This document shows positions 33,666-42,010 of a DNA stretch of 64,000 bases, piece by piece. The notes under the pieces were generated by a model. It had not been told where the DNA came from and made no database searches. It was given only the letters and a program-made list of their open reading frames with translations. The stretch lies in contig NZ_CP054394.1 of assembly GCF_022539405.1 (NCBI RefSeq), positions 1,806,501 to 1,870,500 on the forward strand. The letters are read 5' to 3'. Source of the stretch: Natranaerofaba carboxydovora (GTDB taxonomy: Bacteria; Bacillota; Natranaerobiia; Natranaerobiales; Natranaerofabaceae). The first letter of the stretch is position 1. Each line of letters opens with the position of its first letter. The position numbers and the translations under genes are program-made.

Positions 33666-35261
33666 GTGAAGCACAAAATAAGCCAGGAAAAGCTAAAAAA
33701 GCGCCTGTACAGTCGAAATATTAACAAGTTTGGCTTTGATTTAAACCCCTTTGTTTTTATTTTCAGCACTTCATTCATTATATTTTTCTCTTTATATGCT
33801 TTCCTAAACTTAGAACACGCTGGCATGGCTTTTAATATGATCAAGTCTTATGTTATCACAAATTTTGACTGGATCCTAATACTATCAAGTAACTTTTTTA
33901 TTGTTGTCTGCATCTTTCTTGCTATCTCTAAGCTTGGCAGTGTTAAGATAGGAGGACTAGATAGCGAACCTGAATTTAGTAATTTTTCCTGGTATTCTAT
34001 GCTGATTTCTGCTGGTATGGGGATAGGTTTGATGTTTTGGGCTGTTGGTGAACCTTTGTTTCATTTTACAAAAACACCACCCATCTTTGAAAGCCAGGAT
34101 GCTCCTATAACAGCTATGGCAACGACATTTTTACATTGGGGACTTCATCCATGGGGTGTCTATGCTCTTATAGCTTTATCACTTTCATTTTTCACATTTA
34201 ACAAAAACATGCCGTTATCCCTTCGATCTGCCTTCTATCATCTGCTTAAGGACAGAGTATATGGTATTCCTGGGGATTTGATAGATACCCTTGCAATTAT
34301 AGCGACATTATTTGGCCTTGCAACGTCTTTGGGGCTAGGGATATTACAAATAAATAGCGGCTTAAATTATTTAGTTGGCCTTAGCTTTAGTGTTGTTGTC
34401 CAGGTAATACTTATAATGGTGATAACTTTGTTTGCAATTATTTCTGTCGCTACAGGATTAAGTAAGGGTGTAAGAATCTTATCCGAGATAAATATCAAGC
34501 TTGCTGTCCTTTTTGTTTTAGCCATATTTATTCTAGGTCCTTCAAGTTATATAATCGAGTTATTATCTAATTCATTTGGACTATACTTTAACGATATCGT
34601 TAAAAATGCTTTCTTTATCTCATCAAGCGATAAGTCATGGCAGGCAGAGTGGACAGTTTTTTATCTTTCCTGGTGGATTTCCTGGTCTCCTTTTGTAGGA
34701 ATGTTTATTGCAAGGATTTCCAAAGGTAGAACAGTTAGAGAGTTAATACTGGGGGTGCTTATAGTTCCGTCTCTTTTATCATTTATCTGGCTTACCACCC
34801 TTGGAGGAACTTCGATATACCTAAACAAAGAAGTTGACGGTTCACTCTTTAACACTGTTCAGGATAGTTTCCCCCTGGCATTATTTGAAATGATCGATAT
34901 ATTAAATATGCCTTTTTTGGCAGAAATATTACGTACGATAATTTTTGTTTTGGTTATATCCCTTGTAGTCTCATACTTCATAACCTCTTCAGATTCTGGC
35001 TCTCTTGTAGCAAGCAAAATTAGCTCTGGAGGCAAAATCGATTCTCCACTGGTTCAGCGTATATTTTGGGCTGTTTTGGAAGGTCTTATCGCTGCTACAT
35101 TGTTAATAATCGGAGGAGAAAAAGCACTTTTTACCTTACAAACTGCTGTAATAAGTACAGGACTTCCTTTATCCATTATCTTTTTAATAATGACATACTC
35201 CTTAATAAAAGGCTTGACATATTCTTATGAAAAACAATTTAAAGCAGCAGGCAAGAAGTAA
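33666..35261 (+). CDS. BCCT-family transporter
   Basis: A 531-residue inner-membrane protein with twelve predicted helices of the betaine/carnitine/choline transporter family. Diagnostic segments are SAGMGIGLMFWAVGEPLFHF, TTFLHWGLHPWGVYALIALS, GLATSLGLG, WTVFYLSWWISWSPFVGMFIA and SYFITSSDSGSLV. The start is GTG, with AAAGG about 12 bases upstream. It could import glycine betaine as osmolyte or feed substrate to the divergent HyuA/HyuB genes. Copy C of the repeat element follows 17 bp after the stop. Confidence 0.92.
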   Translation: MKHKISQEKLKKRLYSRNINKFGFDLNPFVFIFSTSFIIFFSLYAFLNLEHAGMAFNMIKSYVITNFDWILILSSNFFIVVCIFLAISKLGSVKIGGLDSEPEFSNFSWYSMLISAGMGIGLMFWAVGEPLFHFTKTPPIFESQDAPITAMATTFLHWGLHPWGVYALIALSLSFFTFNKNMPLSLRSAFYHLLKDRVYGIPGDLIDTLAIIATLFGLATSLGLGILQINSGLNYLVGLSFSVVVQVILIMVITLFAIISVATGLSKGVRILSEINIKLAVLFVLAIFILGPSSYIIELLSNSFGLYFNDIVKNAFFISSSDKSWQAEWTVFYLSWWISWSPFVGMFIARISKGRTVRELILGVLIVPSLLSFIWLTTLGGTSIYLNKEVDGSLFNTVQDSFPLALFEMIDILNMPFLAEILRTIIFVLVISLVVSYFITSSDSGSLVASKISSGGKIDSPLVQRIFWAVLEGLIAATLLIIGGEKALFTLQTAVISTGLPLSIIFLIMTYSLIKGLTYSYEKQFKAAGKK

Positions 35262-35267
35262 CTAGAC

Positions 35268-35386
35268 ATTTACTTAAATTTGATTCTGGCACAAAAAGTC
35301 ATATGAACAATGTTTTGTTTTTAATTGCAAAAAACACTTTACTTATGTGAATAGACTTTTTGTGCCAGAATCAAAATTTACTTAAA
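35268..35386 (+). repeat. Palindromic repeat element, copy C, with flanking direct repeats
   Basis: The element (35279-35375, 97 bp) has perfect 22-bp ends, beginning TTTGATTCTGGCACAAAAAG. It is flanked by the exact 11-bp direct repeat ATTTACTTAAA at 35268-35278 and 35376-35386, a likely target-site duplication. The right copy contains the stop codon of the cbiO-like gene. It lacks the inner stems of copies B and E. Confidence 0.88.
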
Positions 35387-36214
35387 ATAAAAATTTTCAT
35401 TAATTATTTCTTCAGCTTCCTCCAAAGTCAAAGGTATCTTCCCTTGATAACCTTTGTCTTGAAGATTCTTAAATAACCTCACAAGCACTGGCGGCAACAA
35501 CCCTGCTTCAAGAAGGTTATCGCTGTTTACTAACACTTTCTGTGGTTTTCCATAGTCAATTACTTTTCCCTCGGCCAAAAGATATATAGTATCTGCCCAG
35601 CTTGACACCCAATTTACATCATGAGTTGTTAATACAACGGTGACTTCTTTTTCCTTATTATAATAATTTAAGAGTTCTTCAACTTCCTTTCTTGAATGTG
35701 CATCTAGACTATCTAGGGGCTCATCCAAAATAAGTATCTTAGGATCATGGATGAGCGCTCCCGCTAGAGCTACCTTTTGCTTCTCCCCACCGCTTAGATA
35801 ATGAGGTATCTTTTGCAGTTTGTCATCTATTCCAAGAATAGTAGCTATTTTGTGGACTTTTTTTTCTATTTCCCCCTGATCTACTCTTTCCTGTCGAAGG
35901 GTAAACGCTATATCATCATAAACCCTTGGACCTATTATCTGCTCTTCACAGTTTTGTAGTATTACACCAAGCTTTTTCCTTACTTTGTTAAAATCAGTTG
36001 TAGGTGAGAGCCCCGCTACTTTCACAGTACCATTTAGAGGTTTAATAAAGCCCATTATAGTTGACAACAAAGTAGTTTTGCCAGAGCCATTAGCTCCTAG
36101 TATAGCAACTTTTTCACCCCGTTCTATTTCAAGAGACTTGTCACTTTCAATGTTAACAACGGTACCATCGGGATAAACATGTCTAAAGTTTTCTACTCTA
36201 ATAATCCAATCCAT
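35378..36214 (-). CDS. cbiO: ECF transporter ATPase (CbiO/EcfA type)
   Basis: A 278-residue ABC ATPase that powers a group I ECF metal importer. Walker A LGANGSGKTTLLS, Q-loop VILQNCEEQ, signature LSGGEKQKVALAGAL, Walker B ILILDEPLDSLD and H-loop TTHD are all present. I start it at ATG 36214 with GGAG ten bases upstream; the gene then overlaps the end of cbiQ by 22 bp, which suggests coupling. The last bases of the gene coincide with the right flank of repeat copy C. Confidence 0.92.
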   Translation of the reverse strand: MDWIIRVENFRHVYPDGTVVNIESDKSLEIERGEKVAILGANGSGKTTLLSTIMGFIKPLNGTVKVAGLSPTTDFNKVRKKLGVILQNCEEQIIGPRVYDDIAFTLRQERVDQGEIEKKVHKIATILGIDDKLQKIPHYLSGGEKQKVALAGALIHDPKILILDEPLDSLDAHSRKEVEELLNYYNKEKEVTVVLTTHDVNWVSSWADTIYLLAEGKVIDYGKPQKVLVNSDNLLEAGLLPPVLVRLFKNLQDKGYQGKIPLTLEEAEEIINENFYFK

Positions 36215-36915
36215 TGAACCACCGCTCCCATAATTACTAGAACTCCTAAAGAAAGTACCAGGTAATCTTCCTTCTTCCATACCTCATTATAGTTAGATGT
36301 TGGTACAAAACCATCATAACCGCGAAGGGCAAAAACTTGATACATACGTTCACTGACATTAAAGGCTTGTATAAATAAAAGCCCTAACATTGAAGCTGTG
36401 TTTTTTAAATCATATAATAATTGTCCAGGCCTAAACCCACCTCTAATTTTAATAGTTCTTATTAGGTTTTGACTTTTATGTAACAATATAAAGACACCTC
36501 TATAGGTGAAGAAAAAAATATCACTTAACAGTGACGGCATTATTTTTGACAAAACTGAAAACAAATCAACATAAGGTGTGGTACAAAATAAAAATATCAA
36601 TATAAGAGCTGCTCCTAATGCCCTTAATATAATTATTAGTGAAACCATATAAGAACCCTGACCCAAAATTAGGGCAAAAATAATACTAAAAAATGCAGGA
36701 TATATTGCATAATGACCAATTTTAACTATACTAATCCCAGCTGCAAAATAAAGTAAAAATATAAAACTCAAAGTCAAAACAAGATAAAAGATATTAGTCC
36801 CGGTTATGATTGAAGCCAATATCCCTCCAGTAAGAAATATTTTTGCCGCAGGTCTTGCTCTATGAAAAAAGCTGTCCCCTTTATTAGCAATAAAATCTAT
36901 TCTCGCAAGGTGCAT
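36193..36915 (-). CDS. cbiQ: ECF transporter T component (CbiQ)
   Basis: A 240-residue membrane protein with about five helices, the coupling subunit between CbiO and CbiM. The C-terminal cytosolic coupling-helix region shows IRTIKIRGGFRPGQ and the second arginine motif YQVFALRGYDGF, the conserved AxR-type sites that contact the ATPase. The ATG overlaps the cbiM stop codon by one base (TAATG). It is slightly shorter than the typical 250-260 residues. Confidence 0.88.
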   Translation of the reverse strand: MHLARIDFIANKGDSFFHRARPAAKIFLTGGILASIITGTNIFYLVLTLSFIFLLYFAAGISIVKIGHYAIYPAFFSIIFALILGQGSYMVSLIIILRALGAALILIFLFCTTPYVDLFSVLSKIMPSLLSDIFFFTYRGVFILLHKSQNLIRTIKIRGGFRPGQLLYDLKNTASMLGLLFIQAFNVSERMYQVFALRGYDGFVPTSNYNEVWKKEDYLVLSLGVLVIMGAVVQWIGLLE

Positions 36916-37805
36916 TAGTCTTCAAACCTTTCGCTATTGTGGTCTTCAAAGTAGTTAATATCATTAACTCCTATAGCAGAAATCATATCCGGTCTAATGG
37001 AATTTACATACCTAACAATAAGCGAAGTAACCCCTGCTTCTAGTACTAATCCGGATAATAAAATTACCCCAAGGGCTCCCCATCCTGTTAAAGTAAAGAT
37101 ATGGACATCTTGAATAATTTCATTTAACTCCCCATCATTAGAACCATCTGAATTATTATAATCTTGATTATGGTCACTTATATGGTCATGAACATGATGC
37201 CTATCATCTTCTTTTCCATTCTGCTTCACATATTCATGTTCCTTTTCATATCTATGACTGTTATCATGCTCGTGATCATGTTCGTGGCTATGATCATGCT
37301 CACATACCGGCAAAGCCTCTCCATAGCCTGCAGTCGCACCCACTATACCTACCATCAATACCAAAGACAAAATCACAGCTGGTACCACAGAAAAAAAAGC
37401 AGCCCTAGCAGGCGAAAAATTCCTAACAAAACTTCTAAAAAGATAAGCCCCAACTAAAACCTCTGCACCAATAACAATGGTATTCAAGCCAACAATAGTT
37501 ATCCCACCATGACCTACCAAAGAAAGAATAAAGTTCACAATAAAAACTGCAACAAACCCAAGACCTGGCCCTACAATGATCCCTGTCAACACTGCCATGC
37601 TAAGGTGTATCGGTATAAATCCAAGAGGTACACTCATAGCAATAAGCATAAAAGCAGCAGCCATCGCTACTCTTGGTATTCTACTTGTAGCTTCGAACCT
37701 GTTCATCTTATGCAAGATCAAAAGCAAAATTATAAAGGTAGCAATATAGCCTCCGAGCCACCAGGCAATAGGCAAAATACCATCAGGAAGGTGAATATGG
37801 CTCAC
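36915..37805 (-). CDS. cbiM: ECF Ni/Co transporter S component (CbiM/NikM) with His-rich loop
   Basis: A 296-residue membrane protein starting at GTG 37805, seven bases after AGGAGGG. This gives the N terminus MSHIHLPDG, close to the MHIPDG that forms the metal site in CbiM/NikM. Following helices (VAMAAAFMLIAMSVPLG, GIIVGPGLGFVAVFIVNF, GHGGITIVGLNT) match the family. The periplasmic loop near 170-225 is very rich in His/Asp (HDHSHEHDHEHDNSH), longer than usual, and could pre-concentrate Ni or Co. The NikN/CbiN part appears fused at the C terminus (WGALGVILLSGLVLEAGVT). Confidence 0.88.
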   Translation of the reverse strand: MSHIHLPDGILPIAWWLGGYIATFIILLLILHKMNRFEATSRIPRVAMAAAFMLIAMSVPLGFIPIHLSMAVLTGIIVGPGLGFVAVFIVNFILSLVGHGGITIVGLNTIVIGAEVLVGAYLFRSFVRNFSPARAAFFSVVPAVILSLVLMVGIVGATAGYGEALPVCEHDHSHEHDHEHDNSHRYEKEHEYVKQNGKEDDRHHVHDHISDHNQDYNNSDGSNDGELNEIIQDVHIFTLTGWGALGVILLSGLVLEAGVTSLIVRYVNSIRPDMISAIGVNDINYFEDHNSERFED

Positions 37806-37828
37806 CCAAATCCCTCCTAACATAGAAG

Positions 37829-37887
37829 CAAAAACGCAAGTCACTTGCATTTTTGTTTATTTTAAGCTTTAACAAAAACCCTGTCAA
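37829..37887 (-). promoter_or_regulatory. cbiMQO promoter and leader hairpin
   Basis: Minus strand TTGACA (37882-37887), 17-base spacer, TAAAAT (37859-37864). The short leader then forms an 11-bp hairpin AAAAATGCAAG/CTTGCGTTTTT at about 37829-37853 ending in five T, just before the RBS, so it could attenuate the operon. I saw no obvious Fur or NikR palindrome in the rest of the 250-bp divergent region. Confidence 0.6.
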
Positions 37888-38057
37888 TATTTTATATTTT
37901 TTTCATGTTTATCGTATTCATTATTTCAGGAATTTTTTCTATTCTATCGGGGAACTTTACACAGGCGAACAGGTAATTGCAGGTACATTTCTGTTATGAT
38001 AAAATTTTTTTAACTAAATAACTCAAATTACTTTAAAACTATTAGGAGAGTTTTACT

Positions 38058-38471
38058 ATGGACAAAGAAAGTGCTTACACTTTATTAAATAAATCTGGTT
38101 TAAGAAAAACTTCTGGCAGGGTTGCTATTCTAAATTGTTTGATTAAAGAACAAAAACCCCTTACTCAGCAGGAAATTGCGGAAAAACTAACTGATGTAAA
38201 TTTGAATGAAGTTAGTATTTATAGAGCCCTTGAAGCATTTGATAAGGCAGGAATCATCCACCGCGTAGAAGGTTTGGACAAAGTATGGCGATTTGCAGTT
38301 TCTTACCACCCGCTATCGGGGAACTGTCATCCACATTTTATCTGTACAGAGTGCGGGAGGGTAGAGTGTTTAACCGATTTAGAAGTTCCCAAACTCACCC
38401 CAAAGAATTACACTCATAAGATAAAAAGCAGGGAGATGATATTAAAAGGATATTGTGAGGAGTGTACTTAG
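38058..38471 (+). CDS. Fur-family metal-responsive repressor
   Basis: A 137-residue winged-helix regulator of the Fur family. The DNA-binding half shows KTSGRVAILNCLIKEQKPLT and SIYRALEAFDKAGIIHRV; the dimer half has HPHFICTECGRVECL and a C-terminal GYCEECT, two CxxC sites for structural zinc. It is divergent from cbiMQO, 250 bp apart, so I infer it may control nickel/cobalt uptake (Nur-like) and not iron or zinc. The usual HHxH metal motif is represented by CHPHF. GGAGAG precedes the ATG. Confidence 0.88.
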   Translation: MDKESAYTLLNKSGLRKTSGRVAILNCLIKEQKPLTQQEIAEKLTDVNLNEVSIYRALEAFDKAGIIHRVEGLDKVWRFAVSYHPLSGNCHPHFICTECGRVECLTDLEVPKLTPKNYTHKIKSREMILKGYCEECT

Positions 38472-38498
38472 TTTTCAGATATGTCTTTTCTTAAAGTT

Positions 38499-38655
38499 TT
38501 GATTTAACTGCAAAAAGTCATATGAACAAAGTTTTGTTTTTAATTACAATACATCTTGATGAGAAGGCAGCCTTATTTCGACCGCTGACGAGTTTTAGAT
38601 GTATCAATTAAAAACAATATAACTTTTGTGAATAGACTTTTTGCAGTTAAGTCAG
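38499..38655 (+). repeat. Palindromic repeat element, copy D (about 156 bp)
   Basis: Ends TTGATTTAACTGCAAAAAGT and GACTTTTTGCAGTTAAGTCA are complementary. The arm AATACATCT pairs with AGATGTATC as in copy E. The GAAATAAGGT strand and both inner hairpins are deleted. It lies between the Fur-family gene and the MmgE/PrpD stop. Confidence 0.85.
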
Positions 38656-38674
38656 CTTTGTTATAGAAGGTCAC

Positions 38675-40087
38675 TTATGAAGACAAACTCAAGTAAGCCG
38701 ACAGCTCATTTATATCCTGGATATTTTCAAGGGAGTAAACTTCTTCGATAAACTTTTCTTGTTGATCCTGGGTCATTTTATCCGCAAGAGACTTGAATTT
38801 TAAGATCAGTTCATCATCACAAAGTGGGTTTTCAGGATCTCCTTTTGGATGCTCTATTTTACTGTTAAAGACCCTGCCATCCACAGTTTTAATTTCTACC
38901 TCACACGGCCATTTTTTGGGGAATTCAGTTTCTAAGTTAGAGTCTCTACTACAGCTCACCTTTTTCATCAAATCTTTTACCTCTATAGAATTTATAACCT
39001 CTTCATTATACTCATCTAAGAAAGCACGTTTTTTTAGGATAGCAATTGAGACAGCGTAGGGTAAGCTAAACTGCGCATCTACTACATTCTCAGGATTTTG
39101 TTTTTTCTCCCAAGGTTCACCTACAAGCTGCATGCCCGGACCAACCAACTTTACGTTAACCTCTTCAACCTGATCAGCAGTAATATCGTTATTTTTTACT
39201 AGATCTAATGTAGCATCAATAGGAGACTGGTTGTACCTGCAGCAGGCATGAGGCTTGATACTGGTATTTAGGGTCAAAAATTCACTTCCTAGGTTTTCAA
39301 CTGACAACTCTGGCTTTGAATCATCTGAATAAGAATTTAAAAATCCATATTTACCTTCAATCCCTCTCATAGGACCTTTGAATCCACAGGAAGCAAGCTT
39401 TGCTCCAATATAACCGCTGTGCGCTGACCAACCAGGATGAAAGCGCTTAGTCCATGTCCCATCATTCAAAAACTCTAAGGAAGAAGCAGCTTGGCTAGTA
39501 GAAATACCAAAGGCACTAATAAGCTCATCTGAGCTAAGGCCCATAAGTTTGCCTACAGTCACAGCAGCAGCGAACGTTCCGGTGGTACCAGTAGGATGAA
39601 ATCCACATTTATAATGTGCTGTAGGGTTAACTGCCCTTCCTAGTCGAATCATCACTTCATAGCCGGCTACTACTGCTGTAATAAAATCTTTCCCATTAGC
39701 TCCTGTCTCTTCAGCTGCTGAGATAGCAGCAGGGAACACTACTACCCCCGGATGTATAGAAGCTTCATTAACTACATCATCAAGCTCAAGGCTGTGAGAA
39801 AAGATGCCATTTGCCAGGCATGAATATTCATACCTGGCCTTAAATTCTGTACCCGCTACCACGCTACCATTTTCTTCATCAATTTCTTTAAACCCATCTA
39901 ACTTAGCTAACATTTGAAGTACAGGTTTACTAGACTCCATCTCTGCGCCTTTATAGCTAAGCCCTGCATAGTCAATCAAGAGACGCTTTATCGAATCATT
40001 TACTTCCACTGGTATATCTTCATAGTTAAGTGATACTACAAAATCGGCCAACTTCTTTTCTATGTCATTGTACTCACTGTATTCCAT
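38675..40087 (-). CDS. MmgE/PrpD-family protein
   Basis: A 470-residue protein of the 2-methylcitrate dehydratase fold, whose members act on tricarboxylates or related acids (dehydratases, cis-aconitate decarboxylase, epimerases). Characteristic segments are SHSLELDDVV near 80, HPGVVVFPAAISAAEE, GFHPTGTTGTFAAA, FHPGWSAHSGYI and IKPHACCRYNQSPIDA. The order and length are typical. It is flanked on both sides by palindromic repeats D and E and lies downstream of the flavoprotein/DUF4387/AtuA genes on the same strand. The substrate cannot be read from sequence. Confidence 0.9.
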   Translation of the reverse strand: MEYSEYNDIEKKLADFVVSLNYEDIPVEVNDSIKRLLIDYAGLSYKGAEMESSKPVLQMLAKLDGFKEIDEENGSVVAGTEFKARYEYSCLANGIFSHSLELDDVVNEASIHPGVVVFPAAISAAEETGANGKDFITAVVAGYEVMIRLGRAVNPTAHYKCGFHPTGTTGTFAAAVTVGKLMGLSSDELISAFGISTSQAASSLEFLNDGTWTKRFHPGWSAHSGYIGAKLASCGFKGPMRGIEGKYGFLNSYSDDSKPELSVENLGSEFLTLNTSIKPHACCRYNQSPIDATLDLVKNNDITADQVEEVNVKLVGPGMQLVGEPWEKKQNPENVVDAQFSLPYAVSIAILKKRAFLDEYNEEVINSIEVKDLMKKVSCSRDSNLETEFPKKWPCEVEIKTVDGRVFNSKIEHPKGDPENPLCDDELILKFKSLADKMTQDQQEKFIEEVYSLENIQDINELSAYLSLSS

Positions 40088-40122
40088 TTAATTACCTCCC
40101 TTAAAACGAAATAAATTCCCCT

Positions 40123-40346
40123 GGATGTATCAATTAAAAATTGATTATGGTGCAAAAAGTCATATGAACAAAGTTTTGTTTTTAATTGCAATACATCTTG
40201 GTGAGGAAGCAGGAGAAATAAGGTCTAATGACAGGAAGTCATTAGCTAATCGAACTCAGGATGAGTTCATTGATTTGGAAACCTTATTTCGACTGCTGAC
40301 GAATCTTAGATGTATCAATTAAAAACACTTTAGTTGTGTGAATCTA
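40123..40346 (+). repeat. Palindromic repeat element, copy E (long form, right end lost)
   Basis: The left end TTGATTATGGTGCAAAAAGT starts at 40141. It contains the same stems as copy B: GAAATAAGGT (40215-40224) with ACCTTATTTC (40281-40290), hairpin CTAATGAC..GTCATTAG (40225-40245) and hairpin GAACTCAGGATGAGTTC (40252-40268). The outer right terminal repeat is missing and the element runs into the TAG stop of the flavoprotein gene. Bases 40123-40140 repeat part of the right arm (GGATGTATCAATTAAAAA), suggesting a nested or adjacent older copy. Confidence 0.85.
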
Positions 40347-41972
40347 TGAATTTTCAGCCTTTGAAAGATAATCAGGGAACAAAAGCGGCGAATCTTCATT
40401 TTCTTCAAGTATAGCATCTATGCCTACCTGTTGAAGCTCTTTCTTATGATTATCTAAATGCTCTAATGTAAGCTTTTCAGATTTAACTTCTTCTATATCT
40501 TCTAATTTACCTGCGGCATTAAGTCCTGCCCTTCTACCAAACACCATAACGTCCAAAAGAGAATTTCCAGCTAGCCTATTTCTTCCGTGTACTCCTCCTG
40601 AATTTTCACCAGCAGCAAACAGATTTCCAACATTTGTTTCACATTTTTCATCAATTTCAATCCCGCCATTTTGATAATGAAGTGTTGGGTAGATTAGTAT
40701 AGGCTCTTTTCTCATATCAATTTCGAAGCGTCCAAACTGTCTTACCATAGCAGGAAAATTATTTAATAATGTTCCCTCACCGTGAATTGCTTCTAACAAA
40801 GGAGTATCAAGCCAAACTCCATCAAGGCCAGTAGGTGTCTTGATTCCTTTGCCTTTCTCACTGCATTCTCTTATTATAGCGGCAGCTTCCACATCTCTGG
40901 GTTCAAGATGATGTACAAAGAGCTCTCCTTCTATATTCACAGGGGTTGCCCCCATGCCCCTTAATTTTTCTGTAACCAGTTGACCTAATATTTGAGGCGG
41001 AAAAGCCGCTCCTGTAGGATGGTATTGTATTGTATCCATATATTTTAGCCCTGCTCCAGCCCGATACGCCATCACAAGAGCATCACCAGTAGCCCCGTAA
41101 TGATTGGTTGTAGGAAAACCTTGAAAATGAAGTCTTCCAGAACCACCTGAAGCAAGGATTACTGTTTTGGCCTTAACAACTACATATCTATTAGTTTCTA
41201 CATCATAAAGCACAGCACCAGAAGCACTACCTTTGTCATCAAGGATTATATCCATCGCAGGACAAAACTCAAACACTGAGATTTCTTTGTTATATACTTC
41301 ATCCCTCAAAACCCTCATAATATCTGCCCCGGTGTAATCTCTTGCAGCGTGCATCCTCTTCCTGGAGGTGCCTCCACCATGATTTGGCTTTAAAGTTCCA
41401 TCCTCTTTTTTGTCAAAATTAACACCTAAATCCTCGAGCCACTTAATTATACCAGGCCCATCATGAACAAGAGTATATACAAGTTCGGGTAAGTTTGTGA
41501 AGTGGCCTCCACCCATAGCATCCAAATAATGAATACTAGGCGAATCATGAGGTAAAGTAGCTGCCTGTATTCCTCCCTGGGCCATCATGGTATTACAATC
41601 TCCAAGGCGAAGCTTTGTAGCAAGTAAAACAGAAGCACCTTCACTTCTGGCCGACAAGGCAGCTGCGGCGCCAGCCCCGCCACCACCAATAATAAGTACA
41701 TCCACGTTATAATCAGGCTCATCCAAATTTATATTGCTAACATCTATTCGGCTCGGTTTTTTAAGTAATTTGACTAGTTCTCTAGGCGCTCTATCACCTT
41801 TGTTTTTCCCCAATGGTATTTCTTCAAAGCTTTCCTCTACATAATCCGGGTGAAAATTTCTAAGTACATCTTCTCTTTGCTTAGGGGTCATACGATCAAA
41901 CTCTATACCTTTTCTTTTCGGACGTGTCTCATCTACTTTTTTAATTAATTCCCTCATATATGGCGGATACAT
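40344..41972 (-). CDS. Fumarate reductase/succinate dehydrogenase-type flavoprotein
   Basis: A 542-residue FAD protein of the succinate dehydrogenase/fumarate reductase/aspartate oxidase family. After a unique 95-residue N-terminal extension come VLIIGGGGAGAAAALSA (FAD), CNTMMAQGGIQAA (covalent-FAD region, without the SHT motif), QYHPTGA, ALVMAYRAGAG, HYQNGGIEID and NRLAGNSLLDVMVFGRRAG. ATG 41972 follows GGAGG by ten bases. It is coupled in one unit with AtuA and DUF4387 genes upstream, so it probably reduces an unsaturated acid or oxidises a substrate of that pathway. No Fe-S or membrane subunit is nearby. Confidence 0.9.
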   Translation of the reverse strand: MYPPYMRELIKKVDETRPKRKGIEFDRMTPKQREDVLRNFHPDYVEESFEEIPLGKNKGDRAPRELVKLLKKPSRIDVSNINLDEPDYNVDVLIIGGGGAGAAAALSARSEGASVLLATKLRLGDCNTMMAQGGIQAATLPHDSPSIHYLDAMGGGHFTNLPELVYTLVHDGPGIIKWLEDLGVNFDKKEDGTLKPNHGGGTSRKRMHAARDYTGADIMRVLRDEVYNKEISVFEFCPAMDIILDDKGSASGAVLYDVETNRYVVVKAKTVILASGGSGRLHFQGFPTTNHYGATGDALVMAYRAGAGLKYMDTIQYHPTGAAFPPQILGQLVTEKLRGMGATPVNIEGELFVHHLEPRDVEAAAIIRECSEKGKGIKTPTGLDGVWLDTPLLEAIHGEGTLLNNFPAMVRQFGRFEIDMRKEPILIYPTLHYQNGGIEIDEKCETNVGNLFAAGENSGGVHGRNRLAGNSLLDVMVFGRRAGLNAAGKLEDIEEVKSEKLTLEHLDNHKKELQQVGIDAILEENEDSPLLFPDYLSKAENS

Positions 41973-42010
41973 AAAGTTCAACCTCCTGTTTGTTGTTGTT
42001 ATAAATCTAG

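Noticed and set aside
37164-37457. Plus-strand frames opposite cbiM
   Set aside because: They mirror the His-rich loop codons of cbiM and have no start signals.
40125-40322. A 65-codon plus-strand frame within repeat copy E
   Set aside because: It is simply the palindromic element read as protein. Copies B, C and D share the ATGAACAAAG but break the frame, so it is not coding.
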